The notes: a model not told the origin generated them from the sequence alone. DNA of 64,000 nucleotides from Nocardia goodfellowii (GCF_017875645.1 NZ_JAGGMR010000001.1:5952001-6016000); one strand, 5' to 3'. Positions 8,853 to 18,420 are shown, numbered from the stretch's first letter. Numbers and translations: made by a program.

Positions 8853-9865
8853 GAATCCTGTATATCGGCGACGACTGGGTCGGCAGTAACGCGCGTTCGC
8901 TCGCGGACGGCTTCCGGCAGGCGGGGCACGAGGTGGTGGTGCTCGACTCCACGCCGGTGACGCTGCCGGCGCGGGGTTCGGCGCCGTGGGTCTATTCCAA
9001 GCTCGCCGACCGGCGCGCACCCTGGCGGGTGGAACGGCTGCACAGCGAGATCAATCAGGCGGCAACGGCATTCCGGCCGGACCTGCTCTTCGTGTTCAAA
9101 GGCGTCCACCTGGATCAACGGCGACTGCTGGACACGCCCGCGCGGCTGCGCGTCCACTACAGCCCGGATGACGTGGCCAATCCCGAGAACACCAGCCCGG
9201 AATATCTTGCGCACGAATCCGAATGGGACCTGGTGGTGACCACGAAACGGCACAACGTGCCCGAACTCGAGCAGCGTGGCGCGCGGCGGGTGCTGTTCGT
9301 GCGCAGCGCCTACGATCCGGCCTGGCATCACCGCACCGCGCGGCGCGCCACCCGGACCTTCCTGGCCGGTTTCATCGGCGTCTGCCGTCCCGACCGGCGC
9401 GACCAATTGGTCGATCTGGCACGGCATTACGGCGACCGGATGATCGTGCGCGGCCCCGGCTGGCGGCGGATACCCGAGTTGCGCGGTACGGGGGCGGCCG
9501 TCGGTGGACCGGTCTACGGACAGCAGTACTCGGCCGTGGTCGCGGGCATCACGGCGAATCTGGTGCTGCTCAACTCCGGCAACCGCGATACCCACACCTG
9601 CCGCACCTTCGAAGTACCGGCCGCCGGTGGACTTTTCGTCGGTGAGCGCACCGACGAACACGCGGAACTGTTGCGCGACACCGTCGAATGCTTCCTGTTC
9701 ACCGGCCCCGACGAGCTGCGCGGCATCCTCGACTGGTGCGCCGCGCACCCGGACCAGGCCGCCGCCGTCGCCGCGGCCGGACACCTCCGGATCACCGGAG
9801 CCGGGCACCGGTATGTGGACCGGGCCCGGGAGATCGCCACCGCGCTCGAGACGAGCGCGTCATGA
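8849..9865 (+). CDS. CgeB-like glycosyltransferase
   Basis: A 338-residue protein with the CgeB/group 1 glycosyltransferase pattern: an N-terminal MRILYIGDDW-type strand (here GTG-initiated), FKGVHLD, VHYSPDD and the C-terminal NSGNRDTHTCRTFEVPAAGG, matching the Asn...Thr-Arg-x-Phe-Glu-x-Pro motif of the family. GTG 8849 overlaps the flippase stop as GTGA and GGGAGG lies upstream. It probably transfers a sugar to the repeat unit or decorates it. Function beyond glycosyltransfer is not known for most relatives. Confidence 0.75.
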   Translation: MRILYIGDDWVGSNARSLADGFRQAGHEVVVLDSTPVTLPARGSAPWVYSKLADRRAPWRVERLHSEINQAATAFRPDLLFVFKGVHLDQRRLLDTPARLRVHYSPDDVANPENTSPEYLAHESEWDLVVTTKRHNVPELEQRGARRVLFVRSAYDPAWHHRTARRATRTFLAGFIGVCRPDRRDQLVDLARHYGDRMIVRGPGWRRIPELRGTGAAVGGPVYGQQYSAVVAGITANLVLLNSGNRDTHTCRTFEVPAAGGLFVGERTDEHAELLRDTVECFLFTGPDELRGILDWCAAHPDQAAAVAAAGHLRITGAGHRYVDRAREIATALETSAS

Positions 9866-11217
9866 GCGCGGGCGCCGATATCGTCCTGATCGCCCTCGCG
9901 CTGGTCACCATAGTCATCGCCGCGCTCCAAATCCCGGGCGTCGCACGGGTATTCCTGATCGCTCAGGCCGCGTTCTGGTCGCTGTCGTATGTGGCGCGGC
10001 CGGTGGTGCTGCTGCTCGTGCAGCCGCGGACCCATTACGGCGACAACGTCCCCGACCCGCGCCTGGCCGATCTCGGTTACGACCGCGTGATGGCGCTGGT
10101 GCTGGATCACGTGGTGTTCGGGCTGTGGGTGTACGCCGGGCTCGTGGTGGCCTACGCGCTCTGGGCACGCCGGCGACCGGCACCCGCCGAACCCGCGCTC
10201 AGCACCGACGCCGACTTCGTTCCCGCGCTCGTCACCATGTACGTCGTGGGCCTGCTCGGCCGCGGCGCGACGATCGCGACCGGGTCGGCCGGCCAGGCCG
10301 GTGATGTCGGCGCCGCCAATCCGATCCTCAGCTTCGTCACCATTCTCGCGACGGTCGCCGCCATGGGCCTGATCATCTTCCTGCGTCCCGAGCGGCAACA
10401 GACCACCGTGCTGGTGCTGGGCGCACTGCTCGCGGTCGAGCTGCTGTGGACGGTCGCGGTCGAATCCAAGACCCCGATCCTGGGCGCCGCCATGGCGGTC
10501 GCCGTCCGGTTCGCCATCCTCGGCTGGAACCGCGCCAAGGCCTACGGTGTCGGCGCGATCGGCGTCGTCGGGATCGGGGGCTTCGGCTGGCTACAGTCTT
10601 TCAAGACCACCGAATTCGCCAAAGCCGAAGCTGCCCTCACCGATTCGCAATATCCGGCGCTGGTGCGGCCGTTCCTGTCGATCCTGCGCCGCTTCGATCT
10701 GCTCGAAGCCGCCACCGACGCCTACTATCACGGCCCCGACTATTGGCTGACCACGACCGAGGTAGTGCGCCACGGGCTGCGCAGCCTGATTCCGGGTCAA
10801 CTGCTGGGTACCGAGAAGTTCCAGTCCGGCGTGGCCTGGGCCAATGAGGTCCGCGGCGCGTCGGTGGACATGAGCCAGGTGTCGGTGTCGCTGGCCGAGG
10901 GCAATGTCAACGAAGGCTATGTGATCGGCGGCTACGCCGGCGTGGCGCTCGGGGTCGCCTTCACCTTCCTGCTGTTGCTGGCCTGGGCGAAATCGCTGTA
11001 CGCGCGCCACTTCCCGCTCGTCGTCCTCGCACTGGCGATGACCGGGTCCTCGGCGCTGTTCGAGCGCGGCTTCCTCGGCAGCATGGAGAACCTGGGCAAA
11101 TTCTTGCAGGCGGCGGTGCTGGCGTGGCTGATCTATCTGGCGGTCAAAGAATTCCGGCGGCGCGCCAAACCGCAGCGGAAGCCCGCCGACGTTCCAGCTC
11201 TACCCGTAGGGAAATGA
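9862..11217 (+). CDS. Wzy-like polysaccharide polymerase (membrane protein)
   Basis: A 451-residue protein with about ten to twelve membrane helices and a large loop near the C-terminal third (roughly residues 265-355, with charged residues and HGPDYWLTTTEVV). Sequence motifs are weak, as usual for Wzy proteins, so the call rests on topology, size and position between flippase, glycosyltransferases and the chain-length-like gene. Wzy joins flipped repeat units on the outer membrane face. ATG 9862 overlaps the previous stop as ATGA. An O-antigen-ligase-like role is a less likely alternative. Confidence 0.65.
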   Translation: MSAGADIVLIALALVTIVIAALQIPGVARVFLIAQAAFWSLSYVARPVVLLLVQPRTHYGDNVPDPRLADLGYDRVMALVLDHVVFGLWVYAGLVVAYALWARRRPAPAEPALSTDADFVPALVTMYVVGLLGRGATIATGSAGQAGDVGAANPILSFVTILATVAAMGLIIFLRPERQQTTVLVLGALLAVELLWTVAVESKTPILGAAMAVAVRFAILGWNRAKAYGVGAIGVVGIGGFGWLQSFKTTEFAKAEAALTDSQYPALVRPFLSILRRFDLLEAATDAYYHGPDYWLTTTEVVRHGLRSLIPGQLLGTEKFQSGVAWANEVRGASVDMSQVSVSLAEGNVNEGYVIGGYAGVALGVAFTFLLLLAWAKSLYARHFPLVVLALAMTGSSALFERGFLGSMENLGKFLQAAVLAWLIYLAVKEFRRRAKPQRKPADVPALPVGK

Positions 11218-12512
11218 GGTTCCGCGCAATGGGATTGACCGACTATCTGAGAATCGCGCGACGGCGCTGGCTGATCATCGTCACCGTGCTGGCGCTGTGC
11301 CTACTGGCGGCGGGAGCGTACCTGCGCAGCCAGCCCACCACGTACGTGGCCTCCACCAGCACCTACGTCTCCATGGCGACCGGAACCTCGGTCAACGACT
11401 CCTATCAGGGCGTGCTGGCCGCGCAGGGTCGGGTGCGCTCGTATCTAGGGCTGGCCACCAGTGCCACCGTCGCGCAGCGCGTCATCGATGACCTGAGCAT
11501 CAAGATGTCGGTGGCCGAACTCCGGAGCAAGATCACCGCGTCCTCGCCGCCGGCCACCGCCACCATCATCGTCTCGGTCACCGACGAGAACCCCCAACTG
11601 GCCCGCGACCTGGCCAATACCGTGGTCGCGCACTTCCGGCGATTGGTCGGAGAATTGGAGACGATCGAGAAGACCGCCGCACCCGCCGCGCGGGTCGAGG
11701 TGATCGACAAGGCCGAGCTCCCCACCACACCGTCCGGACCCCAGGGCACCCGGATCTATCTGATCGGGCTGCTGGCCGGTCTGGCGCTCGGCGGGCTGGC
11801 GGCGTTCCTGCGGGATCGCACCGACCGGACGCTGCGCACCTCCAACGACCTCGAAGGCGTCCTGGGTGACCGGATTCCGATTCTCGCCATCCTCGACGAG
11901 GGGATGCCCGGCGCGGTCGGCGAAACCCGTCGGCTTCGCACCCGGCTGCTGCGCGACGGCGAGGCGGGCACCATCATGCTGACGAGTCTGTCACCGCACT
12001 CGCGGCCGGAGGTCGCCGAGGCGCTGGCGAAGTCGTTCGCCGATACCGGGCGCAATGTGGTGCTCGTGGACGCCGACACCTCGGGTGCTGGAAGTTCGCG
12101 GGCGGATTCCGGTCCGGGGCTGGCAGCAGTGCTGCGTGGCTCGACACCGATCCCCGACGCGCTCACCGCGTGGCCGGAAACCGGGCTCACGGTCTTGCCG
12201 CTGGGCGCGGTGGACGGGCAGACCGCCGACCTGCTCGCCTCCGACCGGTTCGCCGGCACCCTGGCCAAACTCAGCACCGACTTCGACCACGTGCTGGTAG
12301 AGGTGGCGCCGGTGGCCCACGCCGCCGACGCGATCGCCGTCAGCCCGCTGTGCGAGCAGAGTCTGGGCATTGTCGAACTGGGTGCCACCAATATCCCCCA
12401 ATTGCGCGGCGCGGTGGCGACATTCGGCGCCGATCGGCTTTCCGGCGCGGTAGCGTACAGCAAACCAGGCAACGGCCTGAAACAGTTGATGGGGAAGACA
12501 ACACGGAGATGA
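11214..12512 (+). CDS. Wzz-type chain-length protein with degenerate kinase-like domain
   Basis: A 432-residue polysaccharide co-polymerase. Residues 10-40 hold the first membrane helix after YLRIARRRW, an extracytoplasmic Wzz domain follows, and a second helix spans about 181-200. The C-terminal cytosolic domain resembles BY-kinases (VVLVDAD, 282-288, is a Walker A'-like strand), but the P-loop is SLSPHSRPE (258-266) instead of GlyLysSer/Thr, and no C-terminal tyrosine cluster is present, so ATP hydrolysis or autophosphorylation is unlikely. It probably controls chain length structurally. ATG 11214 overlaps the polymerase stop as ATGA; ATG 11229 is an alternative. Confidence 0.75.
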   Translation: MRFRAMGLTDYLRIARRRWLIIVTVLALCLLAAGAYLRSQPTTYVASTSTYVSMATGTSVNDSYQGVLAAQGRVRSYLGLATSATVAQRVIDDLSIKMSVAELRSKITASSPPATATIIVSVTDENPQLARDLANTVVAHFRRLVGELETIEKTAAPAARVEVIDKAELPTTPSGPQGTRIYLIGLLAGLALGGLAAFLRDRTDRTLRTSNDLEGVLGDRIPILAILDEGMPGAVGETRRLRTRLLRDGEAGTIMLTSLSPHSRPEVAEALAKSFADTGRNVVLVDADTSGAGSSRADSGPGLAAVLRGSTPIPDALTAWPETGLTVLPLGAVDGQTADLLASDRFAGTLAKLSTDFDHVLVEVAPVAHAADAIAVSPLCEQSLGIVELGATNIPQLRGAVATFGADRLSGAVAYSKPGNGLKQLMGKTTRR

Positions 12513-13864
12513 CAGACGATGGTGTCGGCCGCCGCAGAATGCTCGCCACCGCGCTGGGTGCTGCCGCCGCACTACCCCTGGCGGCCTGCGCCGCCTCCGA
12601 TTCCCCCGGCCTGGAATTCCGGTCCCCGCACGTGACCGACGCGCCGTCGGCACGCAACGTCAAGGATTTCGGCGCGATCGGTGACGGTCTCGCCGACGAC
12701 ACCGCCGCGATCGCGCGCGCCGCCGAGGTCGGAGACGCGCCGCTGGTGCTGTACCTGCCCGCGGGCAGGTACAAGGTGACCTCGTTCCCGAAGTTGCCCG
12801 ATTACGCGACCGTGCTCGGCGACGGCGGCGATGTCTCGCTGATCACCTGCGCGGCCGATGTCGTGCTCATCGAGTTGCGTAAACAGAATCGGGTGCGGTT
12901 CTCCCGGCTCGGCGTCTTCATGTCGGGACCGGCCTCGACGGCCGTGCTGCTGGACAACTGTTTCCGGTGCTCCTTCGACGCCGTGGTGCTGCGCGGCAAC
13001 CATCTCAGCGACAACCATCCGAAATTCGTGCAGCAGCGCGGGGTGGTGCTGGAGGGCGACACCGGGGGCACCGCGTTCATCAACTGCGACATCAATAATT
13101 TCGGCACCGGGATCGTCACCTCCTGCATCCAGAATTATGTGACCGCCTCCAAGTTGACCAGCAATTACGTGGGTGTTCTCGGCACGGGCAACAACCACAA
13201 CGCCGGGTTGGCCCTGACCAACGTGGAATTCGTGTCCGACCGAGATCCACGCACCACGGTCCATCACATTCGAGTCGACGGCGCGTCCAATGATTGGTGG
13301 CTGACCAATGTGTGGTTCGAGGGGGCCGAGACAGCCCTGTCCATCGGTGATGCCAAGCGCGGCGGGCCGTCGCAGTTCGGCATGGTCAATTGCAAAGTGG
13401 CGGCCCGGACGGTCGGGGTGGACCTGATCTATTGCCGGCAACCGTATTTGGCGAACGTCATCTTCGACAAAGATCTGGACAAGGCCCCCACCGATATCCG
13501 GGTCGACCACACGGGATGTCCCGAGGGCACCGCGATCAACTTGATCTCCACCAACACCGACGATCTGGAACCGGCCATTTTCCCGGACGGCTGGACCGTC
13601 ATCAGCCGTGACAGCATGCGCACACCGTTCTTCGCCGGGACCATGGTCGGGCGAGCCGGGGCCAGCGACACCGATATCTTCCAAGCTCAGGGCCCGGACC
13701 GCGCGGTGCGGGCGGCCGTATTGGCCAGTGGCGCTTGGCTTTCCGACCGGCCCGACGCCGGAGTCGTGCTCAAGGACACAGCCGGGAGTTATTGGCGGCT
13801 GACCGTGTCCACCGACGGTGCGCTGGGCACCACGCCGCTAGGCCGCCAACGACCCAGGGAGTGA
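12509..13864 (+). CDS. Tat-exported beta-helix lipoprotein (pectate-lyase-like fold)
   Basis: A 451-residue protein. Residues 7-10 (GRRR) and the hydrophobic stretch to LAAC with Cys27 form a Tat signal with a lipobox, so the mature protein is likely lipid-anchored outside the membrane. NVKDFGAIGDGLADDTAAI (about 49-67) is the start signature of pectate-lyase-3/right-handed beta-helix proteins, followed by repetitive beta strands. Such folds occur in polysaccharide lyases, hydrolases and epimerases. Its place in the operon (ATGA overlap with the chain-length gene) suggests trimming or modification of the exported polymer. Catalytic residues could not be assigned. Confidence 0.75.
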   Translation: MTDDGVGRRRMLATALGAAAALPLAACAASDSPGLEFRSPHVTDAPSARNVKDFGAIGDGLADDTAAIARAAEVGDAPLVLYLPAGRYKVTSFPKLPDYATVLGDGGDVSLITCAADVVLIELRKQNRVRFSRLGVFMSGPASTAVLLDNCFRCSFDAVVLRGNHLSDNHPKFVQQRGVVLEGDTGGTAFINCDINNFGTGIVTSCIQNYVTASKLTSNYVGVLGTGNNHNAGLALTNVEFVSDRDPRTTVHHIRVDGASNDWWLTNVWFEGAETALSIGDAKRGGPSQFGMVNCKVAARTVGVDLIYCRQPYLANVIFDKDLDKAPTDIRVDHTGCPEGTAINLISTNTDDLEPAIFPDGWTVISRDSMRTPFFAGTMVGRAGASDTDIFQAQGPDRAVRAAVLASGAWLSDRPDAGVVLKDTAGSYWRLTVSTDGALGTTPLGRQRPRE

Positions 13865-13867
13865 ACC

Positions 13868-15160
13868 GTGCCCCACGGTGCCGTGTCCCTGTCCCGGATC
13901 CGCTTGGGTCCGGCGCGGTTGCACAACGTGACGGTCGTGTTGCGGCCGCCGAGGTTCGACGACTACGCCCAGTGGCGACGGATCCGGTTGCGTGACCAAC
14001 GCCATATCGAACCGTTCTGGACGTCTTCGCCGCTGGACTGGTCCGCGCGCCATACCGGAAAGCTCTGGGTCCGTGAGGTGCTCGACAGTCGCGCCGACGC
14101 GCGGGCCGGGCGTCGGCTCGGCACGGTGATCGAGGTGGACGGCCGGTTCGCCGGTCAGATCGAGCTCGGGTCTCTCTGCGCCGGTACCGGAGAACTGGGC
14201 ATCTGGGTGGACGCGCGGCTGGCCCGGCACGGCATCGGCGGGCTCGCCGTGGCGATGATGCTGGACTTCGGGTTCCGGCGGGCCGGGCTGCACCGGATCA
14301 CCGCCCCGATCTCGCCCGCCAACAAGGGAACTGCCGCCGGAGCGGCGGCCCTCGGCATGCGCCGGGAAGCGTCGATGACGGGCTACTTCGACGTCGGAGG
14401 CGCGCGGCGCGACCACGACCTCTGGGCGGTCCTGGCGTCGGACATGCCACCGGAAGGCGCGACGGCGAACTGGATCGCCCGGCACGCGGGCAGCGATCCG
14501 GTGCCGGAGGTGGCCGAGCAGGACGTGGCCGCGCTGAGCCGGGCTACGGTGGCCCGCGCGACCGTGCGCTACTTCGCGGGCCGGGCCTTGCACTCCGCCG
14601 ATCCGCTGCGCGCGCGCACCGAGCTGCGATTGCGCGACCCCGAGCATCCGGAGGTGGTCGTTCGTACTCGCCGATTCTCGGACTGGTCCCGATGGCGCGA
14701 CAGCCGCCTCCGGGCCCGGGACCGGCTGGCCCCGGCCACAGCCGAGTCGGACTGGACTGCGCGGCATGGTTATTCGCACTGGATCCGCGAGTACTTCAGG
14801 ACCCGCGCCGGATTGCGCTCGCCCGGCGGGTTGGTGCTGGCGGTGGAGGTGGACGGGGTGTACACCGGTGAGGCGCGTCTGTTCGAGCTGGACATGTTCG
14901 ACCGGAATGCGCGGATGTTCGTGTGGATCGAGCCGCCGCGGGACGAGATCTGGGAAACCGTGCTGCGCCTGCTGATTTCGCAAGGCTTCCAGACGCTGGG
15001 GTTGTGCCGGATCGCCACCGCGATCGAACCGGAGGACACTGTCGCGGCCGAGATAGCCGGGCGCGTCGGGATGATCCGGGAAGGACGGATGCGTGAATTC
15101 GTGGCGCCCACCGGACGCCGGGCGGATCACGACCTGTGGGCGATTACGGCACCCGGGTGA
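13868..15160 (+). CDS. Tandem GNAT N-acetyltransferase
   Basis: A 430-residue protein made of two RimJ/RimL-like GNAT domains. Domain one (about 20-200) has LRPPRFDDYAQWRRIR, GIWVDARLARHGIGG with an acetyl-CoA loop, and NKGTAAGAAALGM; domain two (about 250-428) repeats the plan with RTRRFSDWSRWRDSR and RVGMIREGRMREF, but its acetyl-CoA loop is eroded (VWIEPPRDEIWE). So probably only the first domain binds CoA. Placed three bases after the beta-helix gene, it may acetylate an amino sugar of the polymer, consistent with an aminotransferase gene next door. Substrate is unproven. Confidence 0.75.
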   Translation: MPHGAVSLSRIRLGPARLHNVTVVLRPPRFDDYAQWRRIRLRDQRHIEPFWTSSPLDWSARHTGKLWVREVLDSRADARAGRRLGTVIEVDGRFAGQIELGSLCAGTGELGIWVDARLARHGIGGLAVAMMLDFGFRRAGLHRITAPISPANKGTAAGAAALGMRREASMTGYFDVGGARRDHDLWAVLASDMPPEGATANWIARHAGSDPVPEVAEQDVAALSRATVARATVRYFAGRALHSADPLRARTELRLRDPEHPEVVVRTRRFSDWSRWRDSRLRARDRLAPATAESDWTARHGYSHWIREYFRTRAGLRSPGGLVLAVEVDGVYTGEARLFELDMFDRNARMFVWIEPPRDEIWETVLRLLISQGFQTLGLCRIATAIEPEDTVAAEIAGRVGMIREGRMREFVAPTGRRADHDLWAITAPG

Positions 15161-15375
15161 ACCGGCGGCGGCCCGCGTGCGTTCCTCCGGGTATGTCGCA
15201 GGGTTCCGGTAACGAAACATCACCGCCACCCGACGGGTTTACAGTGGTCCGTAGATCCCTCGCGCGCAGCAATTTCCACCCCGTCGGCATTCGCCTTCCA
15301 ACCATTTCCGAGCGCGATCGGTGCGACGGGCATTCGAGTGCGCGTGTGTGTTACCCACCGTCGGAGGAGCCTGTC

Positions 15376-16731
15376 ATGCCCGCGCCCAGCGAAGAACCAC
15401 CCGTCCGACATCGCCGATTCACGCGCAGCAACGAAATACAGGCCCGGCTGCACGATCTGGTACCCGGCGGCGCACATACCTACGCGCGCGGTTCCGACCA
15501 GTATCCCGAGCGGATGGCGCCGATTCTGGTGCGCGGCAATGGCGCCCGCGTATGGGACGTCGACGGTAACAGCTATGTCGAGTACGGGATGGGGTTGCGC
15601 GCGGTCACCCTGGGGCACGGGTTTCAACCGGTGCTGGAGGCGGTTGGCCGGGCCATCGCCGACGGTGTCGGTTTCAGCCGGCCTTCCGAGCTGGAACTGC
15701 TTGCCGCGCAGGATTTTCTGAGGCTGGTACCCGGCGCCGACATGGTGAAGTTCGCCAAGAACGGCTCCGACGCCACCACCGCGGCGGTGCGGTTGGCGCG
15801 CGCGGCCACCGGGCGCACCACGGTCGCGATCTGCGATCAGCCGTTCTTCTCCGTCGACGACTGGTTCATCGGGACCACCGCTATGAACAGCGGGATTCCG
15901 CCGTCGGAGAGCACCGTGCGGTTCCGGTACAACGATCTGCCGGCACTGGCGGCGGTACTGGAATCCGGTCCGGTCGCCGCGGTGCTGCTCGAAGCCGCCA
16001 CCGCGCTCGCCGAACCGGAACCCGGTTTCCTGCAAGGGGTTCGGTCGCTGTGTGACGCGCACGGCGCACTGCTGGTCTTCGACGAGATGATCACCGGGTT
16101 CCGCTGGTCGGCGAGCGGGGCGCAGACGGTGTATGGGGTGCGGCCGGATCTGTCGTGCTGGGGCAAGGCGATGGGCAATGGATTTCCGCTGTCCGCGCTC
16201 GCGGGCAAACGGGAATTCATGGAACTCGGTGGTCTGCGCACCGACCGGGAGCGGGTGTTCCTGCTGTCCACCACGCATGGACCGGAGACGGCGTCGCTGG
16301 CGGCTTTCCGCGCGGTGGTGCGGGAATACGAGACCGGAGACCCGATCGCGCGCATGGAGCATGCCGGGCGGTTGCTCGCCGAGGGCGTCAACGCCGTCGC
16401 GGCCGAGTTGGGCATCGGCGATTACCTGCGGGTGCTCGGCCGCCCGTCATGTTTGATCTACCGCACCTGCGACGCACAAGGGCAACCGTCCCAGGCCTTC
16501 CGGACACTGTTCCTCCAGGAATTGCTGGAGCGCGGCGTGCTCGGCCAATCCTTCGTCACCTCGGCCGCGCACACCGAGGCCGATATCGCCGAGACGGTCG
16601 GCGCTTGCCGGGAAGCCGCCATCGTCTACCGCAAAGCACTTGAGCAGGGCAGCGTCGAGGGGTTGCTGATCGGCCGCCCGGTGGCGCCGGCCATCCGCCG
16701 CCACGCGGCGCCGCGAAGATTGGAATCCTGA
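15376..16731 (+). CDS. Class III aminotransferase (GSA-aminomutase-like)
   Basis: A 451-residue PLP enzyme of the glutamate-1-semialdehyde aminomutase-like group. Landmarks are the N-terminal VPGGAHTYARGSDQYPE, the cofactor-aspartate motif FDEMITGFR (D236) and CWGKAMGNG with Lys264 as the PLP Schiff-base lysine. ATG 15376 has GGAGGAG upstream. Because it sits between glycan genes and is not near haem genes, I infer a sugar or small-molecule aminotransferase for building an amino-substituted polymer unit rather than tetrapyrrole synthesis. The upstream 215 bases carry no other gene and presumably its promoter. Confidence 0.8.
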   Translation: MPAPSEEPPVRHRRFTRSNEIQARLHDLVPGGAHTYARGSDQYPERMAPILVRGNGARVWDVDGNSYVEYGMGLRAVTLGHGFQPVLEAVGRAIADGVGFSRPSELELLAAQDFLRLVPGADMVKFAKNGSDATTAAVRLARAATGRTTVAICDQPFFSVDDWFIGTTAMNSGIPPSESTVRFRYNDLPALAAVLESGPVAAVLLEAATALAEPEPGFLQGVRSLCDAHGALLVFDEMITGFRWSASGAQTVYGVRPDLSCWGKAMGNGFPLSALAGKREFMELGGLRTDRERVFLLSTTHGPETASLAAFRAVVREYETGDPIARMEHAGRLLAEGVNAVAAELGIGDYLRVLGRPSCLIYRTCDAQGQPSQAFRTLFLQELLERGVLGQSFVTSAAHTEADIAETVGACREAAIVYRKALEQGSVEGLLIGRPVAPAIRRHAAPRRLES

Positions 16732-17837
16732 TGAGTTTTCCGCGCATGGCGCTCGTGCACGAGCGGTTCACCGAACTCGGCGGCTCGGAAACCTGCGTCG
16801 CCGAATTCTTCGAGAACTGGCCGCGTGCGGAAGTCTTCGCGCCGATCGTCGAATCCGACAGTGTGCGTCCGCCCCTGCACACAGTGCACGACACCTGGCT
16901 GAGCAAGGCGCATGCCGCGGTCGGATCGCACGCGCCCCTCATGCCCCTGCTTCCGCGCGCCTTCCGGAAACTGCCGCTGCGCGACCGATTCGACGCGGTG
17001 CTCATCAGCCATTTCGCCTTCGCCACCCAAGCGGTGTTCGCCACCGATGCCCCGACCATCGCCTACGTGCACTCACCGGCCCGCTGGGCGTGGGATCCCG
17101 CTTTCCGAGCCCAGGAAGCGGGCGGGCGCCTCGGGCAGTCCGCCCTCTCGGTGCTGGGCGAATTCACCCGCCGCAACGAACTGCGCGCCGCTCTGCACCT
17201 CACCCACGTGATCGCGAATTCCCGGGCCGTCGCCGAACGCGTCCACGACTGGTGGGGACTGCCCGCCTCCGTCGTCAACCCGCCGGTGCACGTCGACCGT
17301 TTCACCCCCGACGCCACCATCGCCCGCGACGATTTCTTCCTCTGCGCGGGCCGCCTGGTCCCCTACAAGCGCGCCGATCTCGCCATTCGCGCCGCTCAGC
17401 GGGCAGGCGTGCGCCTCGTCGTCCTCGGTGAAGGCCGCTTCCGCCCCTATCTGGAGTCCATCGCGGGCCCGGAAACCACCTTCCTCGGCGCCGCCTCCTT
17501 CGAAGTCCTGCTCGACACCTACCGCCGCGCCCGCGCCGTGCTGATGCCCGGCGTGGAAGACTTCGGCATCGTGCCGGTCGAGGCCATGGCCTGCGGCACC
17601 CCCGTGCTCGCCGCCGCGGCAGGCGGCGCGCTCGACACCGTCCTCCCCGGTGTCAGCGGCGAACACGTGCCGCACGGCTCCGACGAGACCGTCATCGAGG
17701 GCTTCGCCAAGGCCATGGCTGCATTCAGTGCGGCCGACTACGACTCGGACACCATCCGCGAGCACGCATTGTCCTTCTCCCCCAATATCTTCCGGGACCG
17801 GATCGCGCGCACTGTCGACGAGGTCATCGCCGGCTAG
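16731..17837 (+). CDS. Family 4 glycosyltransferase (third)
   Basis: A 368-residue GT-B enzyme resembling WbaZ-like mannosyl/rhamnosyltransferases. MALVHERFTELGGSETCV gives the N-terminal glycine loop, YVHSPARWAWD the acceptor region, CAGRLVPYKRADLAIRA the donor domain start, and GVEDFGIVPVEAMACG the ExFGxxxxE motif. Its ATG shares one base with the aminotransferase stop (TGATG), so the two are co-translated. It probably adds another residue to the repeat unit. Confidence 0.85.
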   Translation: MSFPRMALVHERFTELGGSETCVAEFFENWPRAEVFAPIVESDSVRPPLHTVHDTWLSKAHAAVGSHAPLMPLLPRAFRKLPLRDRFDAVLISHFAFATQAVFATDAPTIAYVHSPARWAWDPAFRAQEAGGRLGQSALSVLGEFTRRNELRAALHLTHVIANSRAVAERVHDWWGLPASVVNPPVHVDRFTPDATIARDDFFLCAGRLVPYKRADLAIRAAQRAGVRLVVLGEGRFRPYLESIAGPETTFLGAASFEVLLDTYRRARAVLMPGVEDFGIVPVEAMACGTPVLAAAAGGALDTVLPGVSGEHVPHGSDETVIEGFAKAMAAFSAADYDSDTIREHALSFSPNIFRDRIARTVDEVIAG

Positions 17838-17844
17838 GCACGGA

Positions 17845-18336
17845 CTACCTGGCGATCGTCACTGTCGGGCAGTAGTGCCGGATGGTGGTGAGGATGGTTT
17901 CCGGGGTGGCGCCGAGGTCGGTGGTGGGGATGGAGTGGAGGTCGCGCAGGCCGGGGAGGATGGTGAGCCGGGCCCCGGTGGCTTGGATGAGGGCGATTTC
18001 GGGCCAGGCGAAGGTGGTGGCGGTGCCGTCGTGCACGTGCGTGAGTCCGGCCGGGGTGATGATCAAACGGGTTGTGGTGCGAAGGATTTCGCGGGCCAGC
18101 CAGAGGCTGCCGCAGCCCAGGGCGGTCCAGAGCAGGCCGAGCCCGAGGCCGAAGGCGGCGCCGAACTGGTCGTAGGAGGGGTTGGTCCGGTCGGCGATCG
18201 CGGCCAGCGCGGACAGGACGACAACGGTTCCGCCGCCCGCGAAGACCAGCCCGACGAGCAGGCAGAACCAGTAATCGAGCAGCGTCGCTTGCGACTGCCG
18301 ATACGTCGTAGACGCCCCGTACACCACCGCCACCAC
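17845..18336 (-). CDS. Small two-helix membrane protein with PH-like tail
   Basis: A 163-residue protein of unknown function. Residues about 22-45 and 62-85 are hydrophobic helices; the following TRLIITPAGLTHVHDGTATTFAWPEI resembles the strand pattern of bacterial PH-like domains of small membrane proteins. The GTG start is weakly supported (no clear ribosome site) and could be shifted. Convergent with the GT4 gene with 7 bases between. Function not recognised. Confidence 0.55.
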   Translation of the reverse strand: MVAVVYGASTTYRQSQATLLDYWFCLLVGLVFAGGGTVVVLSALAAIADRTNPSYDQFGAAFGLGLGLLWTALGCGSLWLAREILRTTTRLIITPAGLTHVHDGTATTFAWPEIALIQATGARLTILPGLRDLHSIPTTDLGATPETILTTIRHYCPTVTIAR

Positions 18337-18420
18337 CGAAGTATCCGAAGCGGCCGGACCACCCGTCCACCGATCGCCCAGTCTACGGCGGGCCGGTGCC
18401 GAGTTCCCCGCACATGAGGT

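Noticed and set aside
7293..9020. 575-codon minus-strand frame across flippase and CgeB-like genes
   Set aside because: It runs antisense to two motif-bearing genes and reads as Arg/Gly/Asp/Gln-rich shadow sequence.
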